NCBI RefSeq assembly: GCF_027925155.1
Contig: NZ_BSDY01000002.1
Coordinates: 1 to 64,000, forward strand
From: Propionigenium maris DSM 9537
Lineage (GTDB): Bacteria; Fusobacteriota; Fusobacteriia; Fusobacteriales; Fusobacteriaceae
Length of the DNA: 64,000 bases
Direction of reading: 5' to 3'
Below, piece after piece: positions 43,140-52,431 of the stretch (position 1 is its first letter; every line of letters begins with the position of its first letter). The notes under the pieces were generated by a model. That model did not search any database. It was not told the origin of the DNA and saw nothing but the letters and a program-made list of their open reading frames with translations. A program made the position numbers and the translations under genes.

Positions 43140-43500
43140 GTTCTATTATTAAAGAGAATTCTAATTATACTTTTTGGGGAAAAGTTAATTAAAGGTTTAG
43201 GATTTATAAGGTTGTTGATGTTAAATACATAAGATTAACATTGAAAATCGTTACAGCATTTACTATAATTAAGAAATATTAATAACACTTTTAAAGTTTT
43301 CACGTCTTTTTCAAGTTGAAGAATTTAATGTGTTCTTAAGACAAAGTTATAATATCAAAATAATGAAATTTAAGATAGGACAGCTGTCATAGTTATCAAT
43401 ATTTTTTTCTCTTTTATTGTGATTCCTAGTATAAAAAGCTGTATTTCGTCGAATTTTAACAAAAATTTTTAAAAAAATACATGAGGGAGGTTTTTTCAAG

Positions 43501-43848
43501 ATGAAAAAAATTATAGTTTTTTCTATGTTGGTTTTTCTGGTCGGGTGTTCATTTAATGAAAATTTAAGAGAAGATAGAACAAAATTGACGGGAATGTATA
43601 TGTACTACGCCGATGCTGCAATACTTTTTTCATGTGACAACGGCGAGAAAATCTTTATAAGAGGGGGAGATGGAAATATAGAGCTGGAAAGAAGATACCT
43701 CTCTGCCCGTAAAGAAGTTATGGATAAGGTCTATGTAGAGATCGGAGGACACTATGAGATGACCCCCAAAATGGACGGTGAGGGACTGGAGAGGGTCTTC
43801 CTTGTGACAGATGTATATGAGGTAGATCCTGAAAGGGAGTGTTTTTAA
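43501..43848 (+). CDS. Small lipoprotein, NlpE C-terminal-like domain
   Basis: 115 residues. Lipobox VFLVGCSFN (Cys about 16). The mature part GMYMYYADAAILFSCDNGEK, then LERRYLSAR and VYVEIGGHYEMTPKMDGEGL, resembles the OB-fold half of NlpE-type copper-homeostasis lipoproteins as I recall them. Length is that of one domain only. The ribosome site GAGGGAGG is strong. A lone gene with a terminator after it. The family link is tentative. Confidence 0.6.
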   Translation: MKKIIVFSMLVFLVGCSFNENLREDRTKLTGMYMYYADAAILFSCDNGEKIFIRGGDGNIELERRYLSARKEVMDKVYVEIGGHYEMTPKMDGEGLERVFLVTDVYEVDPERECF

Positions 43849-43955
43849 CTTTGGTAGATAAATACAACTCTACACTTCTACTTAATACAAAAAAAACTTT
43901 ATTATAAAATTATTTTTTAGAAAATAACCGGCTCCATATGTTATCAAACTTCACA

Positions 43956-43997
43956 AAAATAAAGCGGTATTCCCTTTGGGAGTACCGCTTTATTTTA
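43956..43997. terminator. Bidirectional terminator between the lipoprotein and B3/B4 genes
   Basis: AAATAAAGCGGTA and TACCGCTTTATTT pair over a 13-base loop that itself contains TCCC/GGGA. Confidence 0.88.
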
Positions 43998-44684
43998 TAG
44001 TTCCATCTCCATATTCTCTCTGTTAACATAACCCACTGCGACCTCACACTGAAAAAGTTCCTTTAACTTGCTAGCAAATTCCTCAGCTGCCTCCCTCACC
44101 TTGTGATCATTCATTCCCTCAAAACCATCTATGGGAAAGAAGATATTTCTGCTATCCTGAGTCAACTTCCCCAGCTCCCCCTGCCTCCAGATCCACCTTC
44201 TTGTTTTAACCTCACTCCCCACAGAGTAGACTACCTCTCCCAGGGGCATCTCCTCAGCCTCTAAACCTCCAAAAGGGGTAAATTTATCTTCTTCTCCAGA
44301 GAGTCTCACCTCTATATCCCCCTCTCCTGAATCCATATCGTGTCCCCCTATGGGAAGAATATACTTCAGGGAGATACTGTTATATAGGTCCACCACTGGA
44401 AGGATGTTTGGAACTCCCCTTCCCTTAAGTACCCTGCTTGCAAGGGCTTCTATAGAGGGCATAAACTTATTGGGATTATACCCCATCTCTCTAAAAGCCT
44501 CCCTGTAGGGAGCTATCTCCTCTATATCCCTTGCTTTTTTCCCAGAATACCTCTCCTCCAGGGTCTTAGCTGCCTCCGCAAGGCCTGTGGAGATCTCCCT
44601 ATTTTCCACTCCCCTTGCCACAACTACACCAAAGCATAGATCAGGCTGCATCTCAAATATCTCTCTACTCACCTTAAACTTCAT
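43995..44684 (-). CDS. B3/B4 tRNA-binding domain protein
   Basis: 229 residues. It resembles stand-alone proteins carrying the B3/B4 domain of phenylalanyl-tRNA synthetase beta: the segment YREAFREMGYNPNKFMPSIE near residue 50-70 and the later IEALASRVLKGRGVPNILPVVDLYN are typical. Such free-standing domains are thought to bind or edit mischarged tRNA, but the role of this group is not established. RRWIWRQGELGKLT is another shared segment. It is a single gene; the next gene upstream is about 90 bases away in the window (response regulator). Confidence 0.75.
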   Translation of the reverse strand: MKFKVSREIFEMQPDLCFGVVVARGVENREISTGLAEAAKTLEERYSGKKARDIEEIAPYREAFREMGYNPNKFMPSIEALASRVLKGRGVPNILPVVDLYNSISLKYILPIGGHDMDSGEGDIEVRLSGEEDKFTPFGGLEAEEMPLGEVVYSVGSEVKTRRWIWRQGELGKLTQDSRNIFFPIDGFEGMNDHKVREAAEEFASKLKELFQCEVAVGYVNRENMEMEL

Positions 44685-44777
44685 TTTACCACTCCCTGCT
44701 CTCCTAGATTTATCTTCCTTAAGTATAAACTCTAAAGCTGGTAGAGAGTCAAATGGATCATAATTTTTTTCTTTTCT

Positions 44778-45443
44778 CTATCTGAGGATATATCCCCTTC
44801 CCTGAAGGGACTCTATGTGATCCTCAAAGGTGGATATCTTATTCTTGAGCTTTCTTATATATACGTCTATTATCCTATTCCCCTGGATAAACTCATCCCT
44901 CCACACCATCTCATAGATCTTCATCCTGGAAAGGGCTACCCCCCTGTTCTCAGCGAGAAAAACGAGGAGGTTGTACTCGGTTTTAGAGAGTTTTATCTCC
45001 GCTTCCCCCTCCCTCACACTGTTGGCTGAGAGGTTTATGGCTATCTCCCCTATCTTGAGCATCTCCGCCTTAACAGCACTCTTACGCTCTACAGCTCTTA
45101 TCCTGAGGATTACCTCCTCTATATTGAAGGGCTTTTTTACATAGTCATCTGCCCCCCTCACAAAGCCCTCCACTATATCCTCCTGCTCCGTCTTTCCAGT
45201 GAGCATTATTATATGGGGGGTCCCGTATACCTTGGGGTGCTCCCTTATCCTTTCACACACCTCCAGGCCATCTATTCCTGGAAGGTAGAGGTCCAGCAGG
45301 ATCACCTGGGGCCCCTGATTCACTATGGTCTGGAGAGCAGCTTCCCCAGATGAAGCTGTACACACATCAAAGCCCTCCCTCTGTAAACTTTTCTCCAGGT
45401 GATTTCTCGTTACCAAACTATCCTCTACTACAAGTATCTTCAT
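44778..45443 (-). CDS. OmpR/PhoB-family response regulator
   Basis: 221 residues. The receiver domain has the acidic pair in VVEDS, the phosphorylation site Asp51 (LLDLYLPG), Thr in MLTGKT and Lys in YVKKPF. The winged-helix output domain fills about 125-221 (SKTEYNLLVFLAENRG, RIIDVYIRKLKNKI). The start at 45443 is chosen from AGAGGGATT. It overlaps the kinase gene by four bases, so the pair is co-translated. Confidence 0.95.
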   Translation of the reverse strand: MKILVVEDSLVTRNHLEKSLQREGFDVCTASSGEAALQTIVNQGPQVILLDLYLPGIDGLEVCERIREHPKVYGTPHIIMLTGKTEQEDIVEGFVRGADDYVKKPFNIEEVILRIRAVERKSAVKAEMLKIGEIAINLSANSVREGEAEIKLSKTEYNLLVFLAENRGVALSRMKIYEMVWRDEFIQGNRIIDVYIRKLKNKISTFEDHIESLQGRGYILR

Positions 45444-47788
45444 AATCCCTCTCCAATTCTCTCCTTTAAACTCTCCCATCTAACCTCTATAACATCTAAA
45501 TACCGGATATTTTTCTCAAAGCTTTCTGGGTTCCCTTCTATCTCCTCCAGAAGAATCCTTACCTTGTCCTCCCTGAGGTAGGAAAACTCTCCCTTGAGCT
45601 TGTGGGCGTAGTATCTTATCTTCTCAGGTGCTCTAACCTCTATGGCCTCTCTAAGCCCTATAAGCCCCTCTGGGATCTCCTTGAGGCAGTCGGCTATTAT
45701 CCCCTCATCTTCCATCTTGTCCACAAGTCTCTCGACCTTTATCTGGGGTACAAGGTTTTCCACAGCCTCTATGAGGTCATCCCTCTGAAAGGGCTTTGTC
45801 ACATAGGCATCCAGAGGTCCCTTGAGGGCTTCCACCCTGTCCTCTATGAATGCATTGGCAGTTATGGCCACCACCGGGAGCTTTCTATCTATATCCTTTA
45901 TCCTCCTGGCCAACTCATACCCGTCCATCTCGGGCATCTGTATATCTGTAAATACAATATCAACCTCATCTGTGAGGAGTTCCAGAGCCTGGGCTCCTCT
46001 TTCAGCTGAAATAACAGATACCCCCATTCCCTCTAGCAGTTCCCTCAGGACATTCAGGTTTAGCCTGCTGTCATCTACAATAAGTGCCTTGATGCCCCTT
46101 CCACTACTCTCCTCCTGCTTCCTTCCTACCTTCTCCATGCTCCTATAGATCTTCCAGTTAAAGAGGGGATTCAGGCAGATAATCGGAACTCCCTCCATCT
46201 CCACAGGGGAGATGCACACCACTGTACACTCCATAGTATGTCTTTCAGGGGAGTAGCTCTCCTCCCCTATAAAGGTATGTGGGTAATCTCGGGCTACCTC
46301 CTCATCCTCTATGAGCTCCATAAACTCCTCTTCGTCGGAAACGATTATATAGGGAAGGATATAGTCATCCCCAAAGCCCTTGAAGATATCCCTTATCTCT
46401 TTACAGGTCGTATAGAGGATAAAGCCTCTGCTGCTCAGGTGCACCTTTTCCTCTCCCTCTGGAAGTTGTAGCTTAAAGGAGAAGGTGCTCCCAAGACCAT
46501 GGGTACTCTCGACCTCAAGCTTTGATCCCATTAGGTGGAGGAACTTAGATGTTATTGCAAGGCCAAGTCCGGTACCCTCATACTCCCTGGAGTTACCCTG
46601 CTGTCCCTGGATAAAATCCTCGGTTATCCTGCCAAGGATCTCCTCTGGAATACCTATTCCAGTGTCCCTTACCCTAAAGAGGATCTCTCCTCCCTCATCT
46701 AGCTCAACATCAATTACAACCTCCCCCTCTGAAGTGAACTTAACTGCATTCCCCACCAGGTTTATAAGGACCTTTCTCAGAGCCAGCCTGTCTCCCACAA
46801 CTATATGAGGTAGATCTCTTGAGCACCTGCAGGTTAGCTTCAACCCCTTCCTGTTAACCAGACTCTCAAATATCTGTAGCACCTCTGTGAGGATTTCCCT
46901 CAGGGAAAACTCCTTCCTGTGGATCTCTACCCTATTGGCTTCTATCTTGGAAAAGTCCAGGATATCATTTATTATCTCCAGCAGGTGGTGGGAAGCTCCC
47001 CCTATAACCTCTATTCTCTCCCAGATCTTTCTCTCCATGGGAAGGTCCTTAAGGATCTCCACTGTACCTATTATTCCGCTGAGGGGTGTCCTTATCTCAT
47101 GGGACATATTGGCTAAGAATCGCCCCTTCTCCAGGCTGGCCTCCTCTGCCCTCTCCCTTGTCTCCACAAGCTCCCTCACAAGCTTTCTTCTGCTTATTAT
47201 CAGGTAGAACATAATAAAGGAAACTATTATGGTCAGGTGAAAGGAGATTATTATCTTATTGAGGTTTCTCTTATCTATTACAAAGAAGTGACCATCCATA
47301 TTGTAGAAGGAGTACCCTCCCTCCAGAAGAAAATAGTTCAACCTGTACTTCTTTGCCTTGGGATAGTTAAAGAAAAGCCTCTCTCCACCACTTGACCTCT
47401 CCTCAGGGTAGAGTACCATGGTAAATTCATCCTTAGGGGTATGCCTGTAACCGTAAACGGGATAGTCCAGATCATTCAATTCCCTGGTATTCCTCCCTCC
47501 CTTAACAACAAGGGCTCTGCTCTCTCCCCCCTCTCCGGCGTTCTCCTCCATGGAAAATTCTGAAAACTCTATTCTGGAAAAATCCTTCCTCAGGGCAGCT
47601 CTCTCCTTCCCTGTAAAACCCAAAAGATATATCCTCTCCACTGCAGGCTGAAGGTGAACCACCCTTTCAAAGAAAGCCTCTATAGGGTGGAGATCCTCCC
47701 ACCCTTCCTCTGCTATATCCATTGGAGACTCTGCCCCCAATACTCCTATGCATACCACTATATATAGAAACATAATTATTCTCTTCAT
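45440..47788 (-). CDS. Hybrid sensor histidine kinase with receiver and Hpt domains
   Basis: 782 residues. A signal peptide and a periplasmic sensor region (about 25-178) precede a membrane helix (about 180-197). HisKA has FLANMSHEIRTPLSG (His about 230), then the ATPase domain with NLVGNAVKFT, DTGIGIP and GTGLGL. After a degenerate receiver-like stretch comes a receiver with DIVFTDIQMPEMDG, and near the C-terminus an Hpt-like site YYAHKLKGEF (His about 729). This gives a four-step phosphorelay within one chain, passing to the co-encoded response regulator. The signal sensed is unknown. Confidence 0.93.
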   Translation of the reverse strand: MKRIIMFLYIVVCIGVLGAESPMDIAEEGWEDLHPIEAFFERVVHLQPAVERIYLLGFTGKERAALRKDFSRIEFSEFSMEENAGEGGESRALVVKGGRNTRELNDLDYPVYGYRHTPKDEFTMVLYPEERSSGGERLFFNYPKAKKYRLNYFLLEGGYSFYNMDGHFFVIDKRNLNKIIISFHLTIIVSFIMFYLIISRRKLVRELVETRERAEEASLEKGRFLANMSHEIRTPLSGIIGTVEILKDLPMERKIWERIEVIGGASHHLLEIINDILDFSKIEANRVEIHRKEFSLREILTEVLQIFESLVNRKGLKLTCRCSRDLPHIVVGDRLALRKVLINLVGNAVKFTSEGEVVIDVELDEGGEILFRVRDTGIGIPEEILGRITEDFIQGQQGNSREYEGTGLGLAITSKFLHLMGSKLEVESTHGLGSTFSFKLQLPEGEEKVHLSSRGFILYTTCKEIRDIFKGFGDDYILPYIIVSDEEEFMELIEDEEVARDYPHTFIGEESYSPERHTMECTVVCISPVEMEGVPIICLNPLFNWKIYRSMEKVGRKQEESSGRGIKALIVDDSRLNLNVLRELLEGMGVSVISAERGAQALELLTDEVDIVFTDIQMPEMDGYELARRIKDIDRKLPVVAITANAFIEDRVEALKGPLDAYVTKPFQRDDLIEAVENLVPQIKVERLVDKMEDEGIIADCLKEIPEGLIGLREAIEVRAPEKIRYYAHKLKGEFSYLREDKVRILLEEIEGNPESFEKNIRYLDVIEVRWESLKERIGEGL

Positions 47789-47837
47789 CTTCTCCCCCTC
47801 AGAAGCATTATAGCTTTTTTAAAAAATAAAATCAAAA

Positions 47838-47866
47838 TTAACAGTATGTTAACAAGGGGGTAATAT
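47838..47866 (+). promoter_or_regulatory. Promoter of the APC permease leader
   Basis: TTAACA and TAATAT are 17 bases apart. An inverted repeat TTAAC/GTTAA (47838-47852) overlaps the -35. Predicted start is near 47873, just before the structured leader. Confidence 0.6.
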
Positions 47867-47875
47867 ACTTATTTC

Positions 47876-47990
47876 GAACTTAGGGTTCTTAAACAATTCG
47901 TAATGGAGGAGCTTTTGGCGGTTATGGTATTCAGTGTCTCTATGGGAGTCTGAACTACACCCTAGGGCACCCGATAACTCATTACATATA
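47876..47990 (+). ncRNA. Structured leader of unknown class before the APC permease
   Basis: CTTAGGGT (47879-47886) pairs with ACCCTAGG (47959-47966) to close a domain. Inside, TTCAG...CTGAA with CTC/GAG forms a second hairpin (47930-47954). GTAATG (47900-47905) is complementary to CATTAC (47980-47985) across the first stem, giving an alternative fold or pseudoknot. The element begins within a few bases of the predicted transcription start. It matches no riboswitch consensus I know. The layout suggests control of the permease and hydrolase genes downstream. Confidence 0.45.
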
Positions 47991-48009
47991 ATATTTAGGG
48001 AGGCAATTT

Positions 48010-49344
48010 ATGAAAGAGAAGTTAGGTTTTTGGAGTATTGTGCTTTTAGGTATCAACTGTATCATTGGTACTGGTATCTTTGGATTACCCAATAAAGCTT
48101 ATGCTATGATTGGGGAAGCAAGTGTTGGGGTAATTATTTTTGACGCTTTACTGGTTATTTCCATTGCTCTTTGTTTTGCAGAGGCTGCTGGTCGTTTTAA
48201 GGTAAATGGAGGTCCATATATCTATGCCAAGGAAGCCTTTGGAACATTCTTTGGATATGAGGTAGGTCTTATGAAGTGGCTTATGGGAATTATAGGTTGG
48301 GCTACCTTTGCAGTATTTTTAGGTAACAGGCTTGCTCTGGTTTTCCCGATGTTTGACACACCCACTGGAAGAATGGCCATTGCAATCTTCAGTATTCTCT
48401 TCTGGAGTGTCGTTAACTTAATGGGAGTTAGATCCTCTAAGATAGTTAATAATATAGTAACTCTTGGAAAACTTCTGCCGCTATTTTTATTTATCTTTGC
48501 TGGAATCTTCCTCTTTGGTAAGGTTGATACAGCTACTCTAGCTGAAGGAGCTGCAATTGCTTCACCCAATGGAAATACCCTGGTAGAAGCAGCGATCCTC
48601 TTCTTCTTCGCCTTTACAGGTTTTGAAGCTATTGGTATCGCAGCAGGAGATATGGTGGATCCTCAGAAAAACCTTCCAAAGGCCATTGTAGTGGTAATGT
48701 TAATTGTATCTGCTGTTTATATTGCTATCCTTCTTATCTGTATGAAGGTTCTTGGGCCATCTCTTGCTGTAAGTAAGGCTCCTGTTGCAGAAGCTGCTGG
48801 TGTCCTTCTGGGGAAAGGTGGAAAATCATTTATCATGACTGGAATCTTAATCTCAATAATAGGAATAAATATGGCTGGTTCCTATACCTCTACTAAGTCT
48901 GGGGTAGCCCTTGCTGAGACTGGTCTTGTTCCTGAGTTCTTCCTGAAGACAAACAGTAAGGGAGTTCACTACAACGCTGTTCTTGCTTCTATGTTTGGAA
49001 CAATAATCCTGGCAATGAGTGGAAGTTTTGCTGCCCTTGCATCTATAGGAGTAATCGTAAGATTTATCCAGTATATCCCTACATGTGCTGCAGTACTGAT
49101 CTTCAGAAAGAGAGATCGGGAAAATGGAATAAAGTATGACGGATTTACAATTCCATTTGGTTCTACTGTACCTATTATCGCCCTTGTTGTAAGTATTATC
49201 CTACTGATTAAGGCTGGTATAGCTACTCCTCATAAGATAGTTTATGGTCTAGGTGGACTGGTTGTAGTTGCGCCATTCTACAGGTTCTCCAAGGAGAGGA
49301 TGCAGAAGATGGATGAAAAGGTTGCACTGGGAGGTGCTAATTAA
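48010..49344 (+). CDS. APC-family amino acid permease
   Basis: 444 residues with 12 membrane segments. The substrate-site glycines of TM1 are in LLGINCIIGTGIFGLPNKAY, and TM6 has FFFAFTGFEAIGIAAGDM. A downstream glutamine-amidotransferase-type hydrolase overlaps the stop by one base, so the pair probably works on the same compound. Candidates are gamma-glutamyl amines, putrescine or GABA, by analogy with Puu systems; not proven. A second permease of the same family is at 50165. The ribosome site AGGGAGG is strong. Confidence 0.93.
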   Translation: MKEKLGFWSIVLLGINCIIGTGIFGLPNKAYAMIGEASVGVIIFDALLVISIALCFAEAAGRFKVNGGPYIYAKEAFGTFFGYEVGLMKWLMGIIGWATFAVFLGNRLALVFPMFDTPTGRMAIAIFSILFWSVVNLMGVRSSKIVNNIVTLGKLLPLFLFIFAGIFLFGKVDTATLAEGAAIASPNGNTLVEAAILFFFAFTGFEAIGIAAGDMVDPQKNLPKAIVVVMLIVSAVYIAILLICMKVLGPSLAVSKAPVAEAAGVLLGKGGKSFIMTGILISIIGINMAGSYTSTKSGVALAETGLVPEFFLKTNSKGVHYNAVLASMFGTIILAMSGSFAALASIGVIVRFIQYIPTCAAVLIFRKRDRENGIKYDGFTIPFGSTVPIIALVVSIILLIKAGIATPHKIVYGLGGLVVVAPFYRFSKERMQKMDEKVALGGAN

Positions 49345-50042
49345 TGAAAGTAATCGGTATCTCTGGAAACAGAAAGTTTCTAGATGGTTTTAACAGAGAC
49401 TATGTCTTCGATCACTACGCCAGGTGTATAGAAAAGGTAGGGGGAGCTCCTCTGATCCTTCCTATCACTACCAATAAAGAGGTGGCTAAAACATATGTGG
49501 ATAGGATAGATGCCCTCATAATGACTGGAGGGGTAGATGTAAATCCCTTCCTCTATGGAGAGGAGTTCGCAGCAGAGACAGAGGCTCCCTTTGTAGAGAG
49601 AGACACCTTTGATTACCTGCTCATCGAGGCTGCTCTGGAGAAAGATATCCCTATCCTGGGAATATGCAGGGGGATGCAGATAATGAATGTATACCTTGGG
49701 GGATCCCTTCATCAGGACCTTAAATACTATGGAGAGACTAGGATTCAGCATGTGCAGAAATCCAGCCACCACGAAGCTGTTCACCTTGTTGAGATAGAGA
49801 AGGACTCCACTCTCTGCACCCTTATCGGAGAAAAGCAGAAGGTAAACTCTGTGCACCATCAGGCTATCAACAAGCTGGGAGAAGGCCTTGCAGTTTCAGC
49901 TACATCTCCGTCGGACGGGATCATCGAGGCATATGAGTCTGTAGATGACAGAAGGATCCTTGGAATACAGTGGCACCCTGAGATGATGTTTGCTGAGGGG
50001 AACAATGAGATGGAAAATATCTTCAGGTTCCTGCTTAAGTAG
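49344..50042 (+). CDS. Gamma-glutamyl-GABA hydrolase-like class I glutamine amidotransferase (PuuD type)
   Basis: 232 residues. The catalytic Cys is in LGICRGMQIMNVYLGGSLHQ (about residue 108) and the catalytic His and Glu in GIQWHPEMM (about 211). ALIMTGGVDVNPFLYGEE is typical of the PuuD family, which cleaves gamma-glutamyl bonds of gamma-glutamyl-GABA and similar compounds. It starts within the stop of the upstream permease gene. A PuuA-like ligase is not in the window, so the substrate may come from outside as a gamma-glutamyl compound. Confidence 0.9.
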   Translation: MKVIGISGNRKFLDGFNRDYVFDHYARCIEKVGGAPLILPITTNKEVAKTYVDRIDALIMTGGVDVNPFLYGEEFAAETEAPFVERDTFDYLLIEAALEKDIPILGICRGMQIMNVYLGGSLHQDLKYYGETRIQHVQKSSHHEAVHLVEIEKDSTLCTLIGEKQKVNSVHHQAINKLGEGLAVSATSPSDGIIEAYESVDDRRILGIQWHPEMMFAEGNNEMENIFRFLLK

Positions 50043-50069
50043 TTTCAGAGTGAAATAAAAGTTTTAAGG

Positions 50070-50097
50070 GGGAGGGCTTCAGTGGAGGCCCTCTTTC
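50070..50097 (+). terminator. Hairpin after the hydrolase gene
   Basis: GAGGGC and GCCCTC pair across a 12-base loop, followed by TTTC. The T-run is weak, so some read-through to the next permease is likely. Confidence 0.55.
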
Positions 50098-50164
50098 AAA
50101 TTACAGATACAGATGATATACTATCTAGATATTATTGAAATAAACTAGGAAGGGAGGGAAGAAG

Positions 50165-51457
50165 ATGACAAATAAGCTGGGATTTTGGAGTATTGTATTA
50201 CTTGGAATAAATACCATTCTCGGATCGGGAATCTTCCTCCTTCCTGGAACCTTTTATATAGCCTTAAATGAAGGGGGATTTCTTTCCCCTCTCATCGTTG
50301 TTGCCACTGTTCTGGCTATCTCTCTTTGCTTTGCAGAGGCCTCGGGAATCTTTGAGGGGTATGGAGGTCCCTACATCTATGTAAGGGAAGCCATGGGAGA
50401 GTTCATGGGATTTCAGGTGGGGTTTATGAAGTGGGTTATCTCCCTTCTGGCCTGGGCCACTATGGCCGTTGCCTTTGCCAACCTCCTGGTATCCTTTTTG
50501 GATATCGGTCACATCCCCTATATTCAGAAAATCCTTGCTGGAGCCCTAATCCTCGTCCTCTCCTATGTTAACTTTTTAGGGGTGGAGCTGACCAAAAGTC
50601 TCAACAACATCGTTACCCTGGGAAAGATGGTTCCCATCCTCCTATTTGTCTTTATAGGGATTAAGTATATAGGAAGAACCGACCTTGTCTTTACAGGAGT
50701 AGAGTCTGACGGGTTTGTCAGGGGAATTCAGGATCCCATCCTCATCCTCTTCTATGCATTTACAGGATTTGAGTCCATTGCAGTAGCAGCCAGGGATATG
50801 AGAACCCCCCTTAAAAACCTTCCCAAGGGGATCATCTGTGTAATGGCAGCCATAACAATACTCTATACTATACTTATCTTAGTTATCTTGGGAGTTCTTA
50901 GGGGAAATATCGATCCAGATTCCTATCCTATATTTCATGCAGCCTACCTCCTGCTTGGGCCCCTGGGAGGAAGCTTCTTCTCCTCTGGGATAATAATGTC
51001 TGTAATAGGTATCAACATTGCCTCCTCCTTTACAAGTCCTAGGTCCATAGTGGCCCTCTCAGAGAAAAATACCATGCCGGAGTTTCTCTCCAGGAAAAAT
51101 AAGTATGGTACTCCAGGGGCAGCAATTATCCTCACTGGGGGGCTTTCCCTCCTCATAGTTCTTATTGGGAACTTCAATACCCTGGCATCATTTTCTGTGA
51201 TTTCAAGGATCTCCCAGTATCTCCTTACCTGTATAGCTGTGATTATTTTCAGGAAACGTGGAATCAAGGGGTCTCTAAGCCTTCCTGGAGGCTACCTCAT
51301 TCCGGTGACGGCCCTCATCACCATGGGGATCCTCTTCTACAGCTATGTAGCCTATATAGTCAGTGTGTTTTTAGCATTCTTTCTTATCGGAAGGTATTTC
51401 TACAGCTACGATAAAAAAACAACCATCCAAGACAAAATCCCTGAAACTAATTTATAG
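50165..51457 (+). CDS. APC-family amino acid permease, second copy
   Basis: 430 residues. It parallels the 48010 permease: LLGINTILGSGIFLLPGTFY in TM1, ILFYAFTGFESIAVAARDM in TM6. The sequences are clearly related but diverged, so this is an old duplication or two transporters for related substrates. GAAGGGAGGGAAGA precedes the start. A terminator shared with the opposing HNH gene follows. Confidence 0.92.
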   Translation: MTNKLGFWSIVLLGINTILGSGIFLLPGTFYIALNEGGFLSPLIVVATVLAISLCFAEASGIFEGYGGPYIYVREAMGEFMGFQVGFMKWVISLLAWATMAVAFANLLVSFLDIGHIPYIQKILAGALILVLSYVNFLGVELTKSLNNIVTLGKMVPILLFVFIGIKYIGRTDLVFTGVESDGFVRGIQDPILILFYAFTGFESIAVAARDMRTPLKNLPKGIICVMAAITILYTILILVILGVLRGNIDPDSYPIFHAAYLLLGPLGGSFFSSGIIMSVIGINIASSFTSPRSIVALSEKNTMPEFLSRKNKYGTPGAAIILTGGLSLLIVLIGNFNTLASFSVISRISQYLLTCIAVIIFRKRGIKGSLSLPGGYLIPVTALITMGILFYSYVAYIVSVFLAFFLIGRYFYSYDKKTTIQDKIPETNL

Positions 51458-51474
51458 TTTCAGGGATTTTTTTA
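51434..51474. terminator. Bidirectional terminator between the permease and HNH genes
   Basis: AAATCCCTGAAACTA and TAGTTTCAGGGATTT form a near-perfect long stem with a short centre, with A and T runs at the two ends. Confidence 0.9.
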
Positions 51475-51480
51475 TTATAT

Positions 51481-52263
51481 CTATCCCGGATTGCCCCCCT
51501 TCTTAATCTTAAGGTGCTCTACCTTGTTGTAGGATTTCTTTCTCTCCTGGCCCCTCTCAAGCCTGTAGATCCAGGCAATATTGTAGAGCCTTTCGTTCTC
51601 TCCTTCTAAATACCACTCCCATCCCGAGCTATACTTCTCTATCCTTCGCCTGCTGTAAACCTTAAGGGGCACATCCTCTATCTCCTCCATAAGAAACATT
51701 ATCTTACTCTGATCGTAGTAGGAGAACCTTATCCTCTCTCCCCTCTCTATGGATCTTTGCAGTCTCTCTATCTTCCTTCCTATGAGGAGTTTTTCTATCT
51801 CCACTATCCTTGCTGAGGAGTAGTAGAGGTGGCTCCTTATCCCCATCTCCTCAAGCTTTCGCAGCTTATCCCTGGAGTAATACTCATAGGGAAGCTTATT
51901 CCCCTTCTCCCTGTTGCACCTTCTGCAGAGAACCACTGTATTGGATCCCGTCTCCCTCGACCTAAGGGCATACCCCTTGGACAGTGGCAGGTGGTGATCA
52001 AACTCCAGATCCTTCTCACTTTCACAGTTGAAGCACCTGTGTCTGAACCTCTTAAGCTCAGTCCTCTTCTCCTCCTCCCCCAGGCCGTCCTTTAAAAGGC
52101 TGGCTATCTCATCCCTCCTGTGGGGGATCTCCAGGGTAGGTTCATCCTGGGAATCTGCTCTTTCTTCAGGCTCCTCCCTCTCCTCTTTTGTAAATATATA
52201 TATGAGTCCGAAAATTATAAACCAAAATAATATTATATTCTCCAAAGCAATCCCTCCCCTCAC
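51481..52263 (-). CDS. HNH endonuclease-domain protein with N-terminal membrane helix
   Basis: 260 residues. One N-terminal membrane helix (ENIILFWFIIFGLIYIF, about 7-23) precedes a charged linker. The HNH domain follows: CFNCESEKDLEFDHHLPLSK and TVVLCRRCNREKGNKLP (about 74-125), with two Cys pairs for zinc and the catalytic HH. The C-terminal part is charged and not recognised. A membrane-anchored HNH nuclease is unusual; it could act on incoming DNA, but no partner genes support this. Confidence 0.82.
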   Translation of the reverse strand: MRGGIALENIILFWFIIFGLIYIFTKEEREEPEERADSQDEPTLEIPHRRDEIASLLKDGLGEEEKRTELKRFRHRCFNCESEKDLEFDHHLPLSKGYALRSRETGSNTVVLCRRCNREKGNKLPYEYYSRDKLRKLEEMGIRSHLYYSSARIVEIEKLLIGRKIERLQRSIERGERIRFSYYDQSKIMFLMEEIEDVPLKVYSRRRIEKYSSGWEWYLEGENERLYNIAWIYRLERGQERKKSYNKVEHLKIKKGGNPG

Positions 52264-52307
52264 TATTACTATACTCCCTTTAAAATATTAACCTTCCTCC
52301 CCCCTTC

Positions 52308-52329
52308 ATTAAATAAATATTTATTTAAT
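52308..52329. repeat. 22-bp AT palindrome
   Basis: ATTAAATAAATATTTATTTAAT is a perfect palindrome just upstream of the rubredoxin promoter and of the HNH gene on the other strand. It could be an operator for either; no function can be assigned. Confidence 0.5.
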
Positions 52330-52349
52330 AAAATTCTCCATATAAAGTA

Positions 52350-52378
52350 TTGACAAATTTAAGATAAGGTAATATACT
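52350..52378 (+). promoter_or_regulatory. Promoter of the rubredoxin gene
   Basis: TTGACA (52350-52355) and TATACT (52373-52378) with a 17-base spacer, about 50 bases before the start codon. Confidence 0.85.
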
Positions 52379-52431
52379 CTGAGTACAATACAAGTTTAAA
52401 ACCATTACAAAAATGAAGAGTAGGAGGATAT

